A DNA stretch of 64,000 nt from Amaranthus tricolor. Lineage: Eukaryota > Streptophyta > Magnoliopsida > Caryophyllales > Amaranthaceae. Positions 11,251-25,500 of this stretch are shown one piece after another; positions within the stretch are counted from its first letter, which is position 1; each line of letters opens with the position of its first letter. The position numbers were made by a program, and so were the translations under genes. The notes below the pieces were generated by a model. The model was not told where the DNA came from. It ran no database searches and saw only the letters and a list, made by a program, of their open reading frames with translations. The stretch covers positions 4,412,501 to 4,476,500 of the forward strand of contig NC_080058.1 of NCBI RefSeq assembly GCF_026212465.1, in the 5' to 3' direction.

Positions 11251-11994
11251 CAAGAATTTGTCTAAATTAATTTAGCTAGTCTCTTGAGAGATGTATCTCA
11301 AGTCTAGTCCATTAAAGATTAATGCTTATTTACCGTATTCTTTATGTCTACTTACATTATTCTTAATACTTACTTATCGTATCCTTAATGCCTACTTTCA
11401 ATATCTAAATATCTACTTATATGATTCTTAATACCTATTTAATATATTTTAAAAAATATATAATGAACTAATTCAATTAAAAATGATTTTTCAAAAAAAT
11501 TGTCCCACACAACAAAAATTTGTGAATTTAATTAGTCTATGATATAAAATGTCTCATGGGTTTATCTAAAAAAATTAGTTTTTTCGACAAATTAAAATCC
11601 GAAATTTTAGAACCCTCAAAATCAGTATATCAACCCCGCAAGATATTGCTTTGGGGCCGCTAAATACGTTCCCCGATTACAAATTAAAATTAGAAAGAAA
11701 ATCAAATAGAAGTACTTGCAAATTGTGAGAGGTCGAGAGGAAGGAGAAAGGAGGAACGAGAGGGAGAAAGCGCTGAATCAACTAGGAGTAAGACTACTAC
11801 ACTCTACATCATATTTCCGCATCTCTCTCGGTTCTCAATTCTCATCATCAATTCCAATTTTCCCTCTTTCTGCGCTATTCCTGAAACCCTAATTTGCCGA
11901 TTTTGCTTTCAAATCTTCTAATGTCTTGATTAAATTCGTTTTTTTGAATGAAAGCGTGATACTGTTTGAGGAACTAAAGTTTGAAGCAAATATG
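11251..11994. other. MED14 5' flank and leader
   Basis: Upstream of about 11700 there is AT-rich intergenic DNA. From about 11725 the sequence becomes purine-rich (GAGAGGTCGAGAGGAAGGAG) and then pyrimidine-rich (CTCTTTCTGCGC), typical of a plant 5' leader. No TATA box is clear. Confidence 0.4.
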
Positions 11995-14900
11995 ATGGAA
12001 TTAGGGCAACAAACAGTGGAGTTTTCGACTCTAGTGAGTCGTGCTGCTGCAGACTCGTTTATTGCTCTTAAGGATTTAGTGGATAAATCGAAGTCTTCTG
12101 ATATGTCTGATTCAGAAAAGAAGATTAATCTTCTTAAGTTTATTGTCAAGACTCAGCAACGTATGTTACGTCTCAATGTTCTTGCTAAGTGGGGCCAACA
12201 GGTTTTTTTCTTTCCTTTTTATCAGTTCAATCTCTAGTTTTCTTTATCAATCAACTTATTTTTCTTTTTAGTCTATTTTGATGGAAATTGAATAGGAATG
12301 AAAACTATAGGAAATAAGTGCAATTATAAACAAAGACATAATCTTTTAGGTGGTTCACTCAACATAGGCACGATCTGGTGGTGGCTAGCTTTGATTAATA
12401 ACCCAATACAATGGAGGATTACACTTTAAAAGAGAGAGAGAAGAAGAAAGGCAGGCTATGTGTTTAGGTCTTAAGGTTAGAATAATGATGATTAGATGAT
12501 CACTCTAGGCTTTGAAGGACTCCGTTATATAGTAGGAGTCATCACACAAAAGGATAAAATGAGGTTATGGTGTGCCACAATTACCGCAGCCAAAACAGAG
12601 AGCAGCATGGCAGCATGTGCTTGTTCGAGCTTTATACTGCTCGTTCGAGCACATCATGGCAGATGCTTCAATCTATTACTGTCTCATGTCTGTGTCTGCA
12701 CCAATTTTTCCTTGTTTGAGCATAGTACCTAGCACTACTTACATGTCTCAACACATTGTGCCTCCTCCTCATACACATATTCTAATGTTCCCAACACCTT
12801 AACAACACATCATGGTGCACTCAAGTCACCAACTCCAACATTTTTTAATGTTGATTTAAGCATTATTGTTTGAGTTGCATCGTAGCTCATTTTCAAAATA
12901 TTATCTTTTGAGCTCATAAAAAACAAATCTCGTTGTTTTGTGTTTTAAGAATAGCCACTTTGATGCAAATGACATTGGAATTTGGGTGAATGTAAGGAGT
13001 GTCAAAGCCATTTTCCTTCGATTAAGTAAAATTGAGCTAAAGCTGAATTCAGTAAGGGTCCCAATCACATAATTTGAAGCCTAGAATTGTCGTAACTCTT
13101 GGAAAAAACTCGTAGGGCAGTAATAAAGTTTTTAAGATGTTCATATCGTTGGAGTGTAAGAGGACTTTTTTGTAACGAATTGTAAAGGGGTCATATTTAA
13201 ACCCTAGTAATCTTGTGCTCAGTAGCTTGGTTAAAATCTAACATGCTTTGTTTTGTGAATATAGGTGAAAATTTTAACTAGATTGTTGGAATTCAACCAA
13301 TATATGAATTTTAGGGATGCATTATTATTGAAAATCCCACTTGTTGAGAAACCAAAGATACTATTTTATCCAACTACCAAGGGTTATGCTTAAATGTCTA
13401 CTATTTTGTTCTTAATGAGTTTTCGGCTTAACCTTAGTTCCTATATTGTTTTCACATACCACACCGATGGGTTTTTTGAGGTAAAATTTCCGCTAATGGT
13501 AGTTAGCTGTTATTGCTAGTTAACCTAAGATCTAAAGGTTCCACTAGTCTTATTAGGTTTAGGACGACAATTAGATTACCGTTTTATATAGGCTTGATTG
13601 CTTGAATGTTATGGAATTTAAGATGTGATGGTTATGTTCAAATGGTTGTGTGAGAATGTCTTAAGGGATAGAGTTTTCAAATGAAGTTATATCGGCGGAG
13701 GGTAGTATTTAGGAATTAATTGAGGAAAATAAGAGAGAGATATCAAGCTATGTTGTTTTCGTAAGTTTTTGTCAACCACTGGACTAGATGCAATGGTAAG
13801 AGGAAGTGAAGAGGTAGAAATTCAATGATTTTTTGAAGTTGAATAAAGGGGAAAGCTGACTTGGATGGAGAACTTAAAAATGAATGAAGAAAACAAATCT
13901 ATATGGGCATATAATACAATCTACATGTTTAGTTGAAATACACATGATTCGCCATTGGTTATACCCTCTTTATTCCTATGAACTAGAGACGCCATGCATT
14001 TTTTAATAGCCAAACTTCTTTTCAGGAAGCGTAGCCTCTTGTGCCCTGCTATCGACTTGCCTCACTAATCAACATTTTTGAGGCACAAAGGAGCCCAAGA
14101 GACATGCTTTTTAAGATTAAGGAAACAAGTGAATGGAGGAAGACAATTTTTGAGGATGATATATATTTTTAATTTGTGCATGATAAAGGCTTTGACATAA
14201 ATGTTATTGTGGGCTTCCTTTATAAGATGAGCTCTTGTTTAAGTTTGTTTCTACTTTTCTTGATTCAAGTAGCACCTCTTTGCTATGCTCTTTTTATTTC
14301 AAGGTGGCATTGCAAATGCTAATTTTTCATTGCTCGTGTTACTTCTTAATTGTCAAAGAAAAGTAGGACTCCTTTTGATAAGATTAGTTGGAATCAGAGT
14401 TGAAGAAATGTCAATATGTCTGTTAAAAGATGTAGCCATGTAGGTAGGATTTTTAAGGTGTAATACTTTGCATCTTTGTCGCATGGTTTAACTAATCACC
14501 TAGAATAGATATTTCAGTATTGGGAAGTTTTAGCTTTATTTTCCTATTTTAAGCTAGGTAAAATAAGTCAATTTAGACAACATCATCTAGTCAAACCGAA
14601 TATTTTTTGAATATTTGTTTTTAGAATATAATAAGATGAGCCAAAGATTTCCTCTTTTGTGTAATGAGAAGTTTGTAAAAGCAATCTTAAACGGGATATG
14701 GTGACCTTGCTGTTTATGAGGTCATAGAACCATAGTTCAAAAACAAGGTCGCTTTACTGCACTACAATGATAATGTAAAAGTGTTTTGAGTTTACCTCTT
14801 CTGAAATAGGGGCCACATAATCCATATCAACTATTAAAATCCGTTTTCGCGATCGTTAAGGCGACTTGTGGATTGTGGTGTAAGTTCGGTTTTTGGTTTG

Positions 14901-17900
14901 GCTCCAAGTAAAAAACTAAATTAAACCAAACTATATTCGTTTATTACAGTTCAAGTCCAAATACAAATCGAACTTTTTCAATACCGACCTTAACCAAACC
15001 AACATTACTCATCTTACACCGAACAAGATCGAAAAACCCCATTATTGAAAGAATTCTTGAGCTTTACTTATGCCCACTCTTTTTTTTTTCTCATTAGAAG
15101 AGGTGATGGAGGCAAAATGGGAAAGCCTATTAGGGTTTTCTTGAACGATGTAGAATGGGCAATTAGCTTTTGATTGAACTAAGACTTTGGACTTCTTTCT
15201 TTTTCGACCTTCTTTCTTTAAAAGGGACCACTTGGTCTTTTCAATTTGGGTCTATAACTAATAGAATTCTTTGTATCTTGGTTGATCCGATTTGATGGTT
15301 GGTTTTTTGGTTTATATTTTGTAAAACTGAATCCAAATGGTAAAAGTTCGGTTGTGAAATTTCAATTTAAATTCAAATCATATTTTAAAAATTAAACCAA
15401 ATTTTTTATTCGATTTAGTTTGGTTTGGTTTGGTTTTCGGTTTTAATCCAATAACTTCCACCCCTAACCGTGACAGTTACTGCAATCATATTTTTGTGCT
15501 AATCCCTATGAATAGAACATTAAATTGTTGATTAAGTTTTAAATTTTAATCATAACCTGATTTTGGATTCTAGGAGCTTATCCAATCTTTGTACAAACGA
15601 GTGAAGTTCTGACTTGAAGTATATATAACATGTTCCTTAATTTCCTTGAAAATTTGTAGTTTTAGGTTTATTTATTAGTATATTGGTTTCCAATCTGCAA
15701 CCAAGATGACTAATGAATCCGTTTAAAGATGAAATTGATGACTGGGGAGTAATGGATAACAATGTCCTTTTCCCACATTTCATAGACAAAGTCACTTAAA
15801 TTTGAATTTTATACATGGACATTATGTGTTGAAGATAAAACGAAACTCTTAATTTATACTTCCTTTATAATTGTTGTATGCTATTCAATGTACTAATTTT
15901 TACCCTTTATATCTTTAATTATATTAAAAAATTTATTTAAAAGTTAGTTATAAAAATATTCATTGAGGTGAATCAAGCAGATGTCACCATAGTGCAAAAA
16001 TAAGGCCGCATAAAAACAAATTGATATCTTCCTCTTTGTAAAGGTGTATAAAACCGCATTTTGGACCATTACAAGGAATATTTCATGTTTTCGGCCGTTA
16101 TTTGGTGTTATGATATCCACATTACCCCCATGACCGCATCTTTTGCACCATGAATCTCACTTAGCTATGTTTCTTCTTGTACATGAAGAACAAAAAGTAA
16201 GGCAATGTTGCTTAATGAATAGTAGTTACTAAGTGAGTATAGCAATTAATTAAGACTAAGGAGAAGAAGTAGTAGTTTTTAGTGTAGCTATTAATAAAGA
16301 AAGTTTTTATTTATTTATTTATTTATTGTATTAAGTAATTTGATGGGAATTCTATGTAGTGTGGATGACTAAATTGTGAATTATAGGAACTTTATTTTAC
16401 CTATGTTAGATCAATCTTTTTTCATTATTCAGTTTGCACATAAAACAATGTGTTATGTCCATGTTTTTCTTGTCATTATTTTTATTAAAGCTATTATGTG
16501 TATTTCTCATTTAAGCAGGTGATTAAGATATAAAGTGCTTTTGATATAGTTCTGAGCTCAAAATTTTCTCAGTTTTAGTTTTGTTTGCTTCACTTCTGTA
16601 GGTTCCATTGATACAATATTGCCAACAACTTGTATCTACCCTCTCAAGTCATGATACTTGCTTCACACAGACAGCAGATTCACTATATTTTATGCATGAG
16701 GGGCTCCAGCAAGCACGTGCACCTATTTATGATGTCCCATCAGCGATTGAAGTTCTTCTTACAGGATCATATGAACGTTTGCCCAAATGTATAGAAGATG
16801 TGGGCATGCAAAATTCCTTAAATGAAATTCAACAAAAGCCAGCTTTAAAAAAGCTAGATATTCTTGTGCGGTCTAAATTGCTTGAGACTTCACTTCCAAA
16901 GGATATATCTGAGGTTAACGTTTCAGATGGTACAGCACTTTTGCGTGTGGACGGGGAATTTCAGGTGCTAGTTACTCTTGGTTATAGAGGACATCTAAAT
17001 CTATGGAGGATATTACATTTAGAGCTTCTTGTTGGCGAGAGAAGTGGGGCTATAAAGCTTGAAGAGCAGAGACGATTTGCCTTGGGAGATGATTTGGAGC
17101 GCAGAATGGCTGCAGTAGATGAGCAACAAAATCCGTTTATGATACTATACTCAGTTCTGCATGAATTTTGTGTGGCACTCATTATGGATACTGTTATAAG
17201 GCAGGCCCATGCACTTCGTCAAGGAAGATGGAAAGATGCAATTAAGTTTGAACCTATATCTGATGGTAGCTCAACACAGGGAGGAAGTGCTTCATCCATG
17301 CAAATAAGTCAGGATGGAGAATATGAGGCATCCAGTCATCGCACTCCAGGGGTGAAGATTGTTTACTGGTTAGATTTAGAAAAGAACTTGGGTGCATCTG
17401 ATGGTGGAGGATGCCCATTCATCAAAATAGAACCAGGACCTAATCTCCAGATCAAATGTATTCATAGTACATTTGTTATAGACCCATTAACAGGCAAAGA
17501 GGCAGAGCTTGAGCTGGATCACAGCTGCATTGATGTGGAGAAGTTGCTGCTAAAAGCTATACGTTGCAATAGATATACACGTTTGCTTGAAATTAGTAAA
17601 GAGCTTACAAAAAATGGTCAAATCTTTCGAGGTAATGGCGATGTTCTCCTTCACGACAGTGTGGTTGAGACAGGTGTGGAGCATAAGAAGGTGCGTGCGC
17701 CAAGTGATTTTTTTTTCTCTTTGTTGGGTGTGTTGCTTGTGTTTCTTTTGTATTGTGATTTGTGGTTCAAAGTTTGTACGTGATCATATGGCATATATTT
17801 GAGGTTTGAAAATATTCAATGTGTGACTAACTTTAACAAGATGGCTTCCTCGATTGTTGTGGCCATTCTATTGTGTTATTACCTTTGCATTAATTTGAAA

Positions 17901-20900
17901 GTTGTCTAAGCTGTCTTTGGTTCCTATATCATCTGATTTGTATGTAAAAAAATTCTCTTCACAAACTACTTTCTGCAAAAGTTCTTCCCATAAGATAGTA
18001 TGGGTTTGAATCGCATCCTTTACACTATGTTCGGATTGAAGGAATTGGAGTTAAGAAGGGGAGGGTTTGGAGGGATGAATTTTCTTTTAGTTGGATACCA
18101 ATTTTGGATTGGACGGATTTGGAAGAGAAGGATTTAAAGGAGTTCATTCTTCAATATGTTTTTAACTAAATCTATTCAAAATTGGTAAGATTTGGAAGAT
18201 AAATGTTATTCTCTTCCTTTTCCTTCCTTTTCTTCCCAAAAAAACTAGGAAATTTCCCTCATAATGTTTTCACATCCCTTCCCCTTCCCCTTCCCCCGCC
18301 TTCTCCCTCTTACCTTTCTTTTCCCTACTAATTTTATCCAAACAAATTGTAAAATTGAATTGAGCACATTTTCTTGAATAACTATGTTTCTTGGTTATTT
18401 ATATGCGGAACATTTTATATGCATGTGATATTGTGATCGGAGAATCTAAGCAAACATTTTAATATTCATGTTATCATTTTCTTTACGGATTACTAGTTTA
18501 TGTTCCTCTATGGTCTTCGACGTCCTACGGAATTTGGAGTATACTAAGTATCTTTTGCAAATTCCTTCTCTTAGTGATGCTTGTGATGCAATTTTTCAAT
18601 TTCCAATGCTAACAGATTTCTAATACAAATTAATCCTTCTATGGAACTTGGGGTATGATAATTTATAAACTTAAAATACGCTAATTTGTGATCCATTCTG
18701 TTTTGCAAAGCATGCCATTTTTTATACTTACCTTGAGTATGCTTGATATTTTGGTTTGTTATGAACACAATGTTTCTAGGTGATTGGATGATTCTTTTTT
18801 TTTTTTTGATATTCTAATTTTTATGTAGAAAGACGCAAAGGACTCAAATGGACAAGAAGTTCTATATGTGCGTGCATATGGTTCATCCTTTTTTATTTTG
18901 GGGATAAACATACGGTATTCTTTTTGTCCTTACTCTTTACTAATAGATATAAATAATGGAGTTTTAATCAACTTATTTTAGCTTCTCTATTTTTACCTTT
19001 GCTAGCCTGCTTTTCAAACTTTTTATTTGAAGGTTAAGGTTATGTTGTGTGGCTAGAGCCTAGAGCTTGTTGATGTATTGGCATGATGAACTATTTTTAT
19101 GGCTAATCGAATGTTTTTACATGTATCATCTTATCTCATGATTCTAACTCAAATTGATGTAGAAGCCTCTTTTAACCCATTGTGTCTGACCTGAGTTTAG
19201 TAGTAAGTATGCAAGGATATTTTAGGTTGTCTCTTAAAAGTAGCGCACCACATTGCTCGGATGGGTTGTCAAATGAGCAAGGACTTTACGCTTCAGCTTC
19301 GAAATCGAAATGTACGACTAAAGTTAAATATGTAAGTGTTGCTAGGCCGCTGCATGAAAGTGGCACACTTATTTCCTAATGTGGTGTCAAATGAGCAAAT
19401 ATTATTAGATTTGAGGGTAGGAGACAAAAGAATTAGATCTAAGCTTAAATGTCTTGCAAAGTTGAACACTTCTAGAGAAGTTCTTAAAGGTATTCTTGGA
19501 GTTGGTAGATGTTATGAATAATCGTAATATTAACATTCTTTGCATGCACGAGACAAAATAGGTTAGTGAAAAGGCTATTAAATTCAAAAGAGAAAGTAAA
19601 ATGTGCAAATTGTAGGAAAGTATTTTTTATTGTAATGGATGAGTGGTTGGTTAATGGTGCGGTAAATGTTTATAAAATATATGATAGAATTATAAGAGTG
19701 AAGCTTGTGAATGCAAGAAAATAATCGATTGTCGTCAACACATGTGCTCCTCAAGTGGGAGCAAATGAAGCACTCAATAGAAGTTGGTGGTGTGATGTAA
19801 AGTGTCCCTACATTAGGACATTGTGTATTGTTATCATTGGGAATACACAAAGTGATTTTGGAAGTGTTCATTGAGGTTTTGGATATAGAATGAGAAATGT
19901 GGAAGGTACGAATTAGATATTGTGATTATAACAAATCAAAATATCAAGCATGGCATTGACAATACGCATCTTGAGTATGCTCGATATTTTGGTTTGTTAT
20001 GATCATCTAATAAACAAAGATAATTTCTATTACGTACCTTTAAGTCACTTTGCTTATTTTGGTTTGTAAATACCAATATCCAAAATGATTTCTAATACAT
20101 ACCTTCCAAACTATCAAGCATGCCATAGATGCCAAACAATTTATTCAGTAAAGTTCAACACAACTTTAATAGAACAAAAGTTTGCTTTAGCTTGACAATG
20201 CATTTCACCTAGGTTTATAAATTAGTGTACCTTCTAGTCTCATATGACAAATGAGCAAAGATGTTTAATGGATGATGCATATTGTAAATACCATCTTGAA
20301 TTTGATTGTAACAGGAATGAAGGGGACTTCAATCCTCCTGTTTGGCAACAGTTGAGCTGGGAATGGAAAACACAAATGGGCATTATTGCCAAAATTTAAT
20401 GTAGGAAACAAGGTTCAAGTGAAATTAGACACCACAAACTAAATGATCACTACTTTTTGTCAATTAGCATGCCAAGGAATTGGTCTTTCCCCTTGTGTAG
20501 TATTAAGTTGTTCAATTATGCTTAAATTCTGTTCAGTTTTGTGAAGGGACATGACATGAGATGTTGTACTTGTTTCCTTAGGATAAAAAAATTGTTCTAT
20601 TAAAATTGCATTGATTTTTACTGAATAAATTGTTTGGCACTACTGACATGTGAACCAATCTGGCTGATCTTGGTTGTTTATGCAAGTACTGAGCTACTTT
20701 TGTGAATATGATTGACTGATCGTTGTTAATTATCCTCCGCAGAAATGGACGTTATCAACTACAGTCATCCAGAAATATTATTGCTCCATCAGCATTGTCT
20801 GATTCTGAGGATGTTCTAAATCAGGGAACTCAAAGTGCAGCTGAAGTCTTAATGCATTTGCGAAGCAAATGTATTTTGCACTTGTTTGCATCAATTGGCA

Positions 20901-22459
20901 AGTTTTTGGGCCTTGAGGTAAGTATACTTTATTATGTGTTGTTCTTTTGTGACATATGTGGAGAATATTTGTACAAGGAAATTTAAAATCTATGTCAGCT
21001 GCTTTACTGTAATGATAAATTTGTATTCACTAAATGATAAAAGTTGTCTATAAGCATGCTTTGATATATGGGTGACACCCACTTGTCTCTACTCCATAGT
21101 GCAAAAACAAGGCCGCATCGCATCACATCGGCCGCATTGTCAAACTGATACTTCCCGCGTTGTAAAGGTGTAAATTTATCGTATTTTAGGCCGTATTAAG
21201 GATATTTTATGGTTTCAACCAATATTTAAGCATTACAATAACCGCAATTGTGACCATTACCGCATTTTTACACTATGCTCTACTGGCTTAGTTCCTATAT
21301 CTCTAATTAGCAATTGAATTCTCTCTCTTTGGGACGCATGTTTTATGATTAGTATCGTATTCTTAATACAATATGTTTGGTTTATGAAAGGGTGGTATCT
21401 TACTATTACAAATTACACAATATAATCAATCTAGCAGACTAACAAGATTACTGTTATGATAATTTTGTTGTATATTGTTGAAATTAAGGTTTAAGTTTGA
21501 CCTTGAAGTGTCACTGGAGTAACTATATTGGAATTGAAGTAATACCATATATCTCAAGACTCAAATTGTAAACCGTTGTCTTGAAAATAAGTGAAAAAAT
21601 TGATATTAATAATCCAACCTTTCACCCATCCGCTGTGAGTAATCCACCTTTAAACTTTTTTAATAATCTAACTTTTGCCCTTAGTTTGCTATTAACATAA
21701 CCTTTTATTTTATAATAATTCAACCTTTGCCCTTAGTTTGCTTTCAACATACCTTATAAGTCCTAGAAGTATGCTGACAGCAAATTAAGGACAAAGGTTG
21801 ATTTATTAAAAAATAATCCAAAGTTGAGATTATTCACAGTGGATGGGTGAAAGATTTGATTATTAATATTAATTTTTCTAAAATTATTATAATATAGAAA
21901 TATTTGAATGGCTCTTTTGATTGGTGACCATGATTACTTTGCTAATCATATGTATTAGTTGGTACTTAGGTTTGTATTTTTGTTTAGTATTCTACTTGGC
22001 TATCTTGTTGGACTGGATTTTTGTCAAGAATCGTGTCTATACTCTATCCTAGAGTGCACTTTAAGGTATTTTGATTTAGATGGGAGCTAAATCTTGGAAC
22101 ACTTTATGGTGAATCAAGCATGACTGTGTAATACTAGTCTTTTTTGGGATGTGTACATTTTAAGTTCGTGGACAAACTTTCTTTTATGGATGGTATATTG
22201 TAATGTCCCTTAAATTTATTTAATTTATTATGATTATTTTGAGCAATTAGAGTTTTTTTTGTTATTATTTAAGGATTCTTTTTTATATTAGTACTCCTTT
22301 TTGGTTTGAGTAATACTTTTGAAGTATTGAGGAAAAAAAGTATTTTGGTTAATTATACTCCTACTTAATTTTGGATAGTTAATAAAACCTATACAAATTT
22401 GGTGTACGACGGTTCTTATTATTATTTTATTATTATTACTATTATTATTATTATTATTA

Positions 22460-22529
<70 letters not shown>

Positions 22530-25500
22530 TTTATTTATAAGCAATACTATTGGATTTGTCCATACAAAAAAAACAAAAAAAAGAAGATCACGTCAAAGGA
22601 TAGATGAATGATCATGTTTATGTATTTTGTTTTTTACGTAAGTGCGTATTTATAAAGATAGGAAGAACTCCTTTATTTTGACATAACTATTTCATTCGAT
22701 CTCTATATGTTCTCTTCTTGTAACAATTGGATTGATTTTCAACTTAAAACAAGATGAAAATTCTAAATGTGTTTTATTCCTATTCCGTTTAGCACGAGTC
22801 TTGTTTTCTCACTTTATCTATAAATAGCTCATTTACCCCTTAGCTTTTCTATAGGATTATTTCTTACAGTTTATGTATTCAAGCTCATGCGCATAAAAGG
22901 TTACTTTGTAAATTTATGCTTAACCTTTGGAGCTGTATGATTATTTTAATTTGTATGTTTATACTATATGTTATATTAATGTATTTTTGATGTGGAATTT
23001 TTATACTATATGTATTATTTGAATTTAGATATTACATAACATATTACATAGGCTGGAAGTGTGGAATTTGAGTAGTATTAATTATTTGGGACATATTTAT
23101 CAATTTTTCAATTGTCGAATTGCTTATTCTCTCGTGGATTTGTGCTAGTGTGGAAAAGTTAAAGGAATGTCGTAGTAGAGGATCATACAAGTTTAGTTTC
23201 TTCAATGGTTGTGATAAATGTAGTTTTCGAATTTACTGATTGCACTATCTGCTGTTGCAGGTGTATGAAAATGGGTTCTCTTCATTGAAAATTCCGAAAA
23301 GTATCTTAAGTGGTGCAAACTTTTTGCTGATGGGATTTCCTGACTGTGGGAACTCATATTTTTTGCTTATGCACTTGGACAAAGATTTTAAAATTGTTTT
23401 TGAACTGCTTGAAACACAGCTTGAACAACCTGGAAAATCTAGCAACTTTGTTGTTAGACGTTGCAAGGACATTGATGCAAGTCAAATGCAGTTGCTTGAA
23501 GACGAAATGAATTTGAGCATTCTTGACTTCAGAAAAGTGGGTGCTTTTCTTCCTGGTGTTGGGAGCCCCAATCAACCTTCTGAACATCGTCTGTTGCATG
23601 ATTTTAATCATGAGGGACTGATGCCAATTGCACCATGTTTGCCATCAAGATTTTCCTCTATCATAGATGAATTTTTTGAGCTTGAAAAGGAAACTTGTGC
23701 ACCTTTTTCTGGAACTAATGTTTCTTCATCATGTAATACATCTTCTGCTTCTCATTTGGGCTCTCTACCTCTCAATCATAATTCTTCTAGAGTTGCAATC
23801 TCTTCTTCTAAGTGGGAGGGAAATGCTCAGACTTCACACATCAATCCTGCTGTCAAAAGTTCTGCTCAATATAATGGTTCTCCGTATTTGGCACCTAATA
23901 CCAAAGGTTTAAGTCAGTCGTATTCTGTAAGTTCCCTTCCTTATGCCCAGCAGAAGAACTGTGCTATGCAGAAGCTTTCAGTTTCTAAATCAGAGCAAGA
24001 TCTTGGTTCTCTAAGATCATCTCAATCAGCAGAAGTAAGTTCTTTTAGGTTGATGGGTGAAGATCGTCTGAAGTTAATTAATGAACAATCACAAGATGGT
24101 GGATCATCGTATATTTCATCTCCTCAGGCTGCTGGTGCCCTTGTATTTGGATCAGGTGTCAATGGAAGTACAGTATGTAAGATATCTACCATAATACTCA
24201 TTATTCCTTCTGTGTGTAAAGGTTTAATTAATGTTGTAAAACTATGTCTTTACTCACATATACTGATGGCAGGTTTTGGAACTGCTTCTGAACATGATAG
24301 AGAATCTAGGAAAAGGAAAGTTTCAGATATGCTGAATTCTTTACCATCACTTCGAGGCCATGTTGATGAAGCTTCCACGAGGAGACGATTATCACTTGAT
24401 CAGCCTTCTGTACATTCTACTGTTTTATCAAATGCTATACGTAGTTGTGCAGGATATAGTTATGGTGATCTTATTTCTGAAGCAAACAAGGGAAATGCGC
24501 TTTCAGGTGTATATATATCAGTGCTTCTCCATGTGATTAGACATTGCTCTCTGTGTATAAAGCATGCCATGCTAACTAGCCAGATGGAGGCTCTTGATAT
24601 TCCTTTTGTTGAAGAAACTAGTATTAGAAATCCATCTGTAAACATTTGGTTTAAACTCCCATCTGCTAGAGGAGATTCATGGCAACACATCTGCTTGCGA
24701 CTTGGAAAACCTGGAAGTTTATGCTGGGATGTGAAGATTAATGATCAACATTTTAGAGATCTGTGGGAACTTCAGAAGGGCAACAGTAATACGCCATGGG
24801 GAAGTGGTGTTCGTATAGCTAATACATCTGACATGGACTCTCATATCCGTTATGATTCTGAAGGTGTCGTGCTTAGTTACCAATCAGTTGAAGTGGATAG
24901 CATTAAGAAGCTTGTAGCTGATATTCATAGACTCTCTAATGCGAGAATGTTTGCCCTTGGTATGCGGAAGCTGTTGGGTGTAAAGACTGAAGAGAAACTA
25001 GATGACGGTGCAAATTCAGATGGTAAATCAGGTGGAGCTAAAGTCGCTGTTGATGGAGTGGACAAATATTCGCAAATGAGGAAGGCTTTCAGAATTGAAG
25101 CAGTTGGCCTTTTGAGTCTCTGGTTTAGTTTTGGTTCTGGGGTCCTGACACGTTTTGTTGTTGAATGGGAATCTGATAAAAAAGGTTGTACAATGCATGT
25201 GTCGCCAGATCAGCTTTGGCCCCATACGAAGGTAAGATAGTGTATATTTTGTTCTTGCCTTTACTTCAACATTTTGGATCACTTGGATTTTCATTTTTTT
25301 ATGTTTTTTCATTTTTGGTTCAAGATGAAACCGGCTTAGTTTGTGCTGAATTTTTGTGAAAGGAGGGGATTATTGTTTTAGCTATATTGTACTCCATTTT
25401 TTCGTTTTTCTGAACTCAGTCAAACATTTAGGAAATTTGATAAAATTCACCGAGTTACCGGACTTTTTCTGGCAACTAATTAAATTTTTCTAAGAGTTAT

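Larger units (their letters stand above)
12202..16601 (+). other. MED14 intron 1 (4.4 kb)
   Basis: Non-coding. It holds a MITE at 15987-16151 with a weaker relative at 14730-14880, and a segment around 14880-15470 rich in GGTTTGGTTT words and their complement. The 12300-12830 stretch (GCTCGTTCGAGCAC and neighbouring sequence) looks repetitive, but I could not classify it. Confidence 0.5.

Noticed and set aside
11926..11991. Upstream in-frame extension of MED14
   Set aside because: The extra N-terminal residues do not resemble MED14, and MELGQQTVEF is the conserved family start.
22399..22611. Poly-Ile open frame
   Set aside because: Translation of the ATT/ATTT microsatellite in MED14 intron 4.
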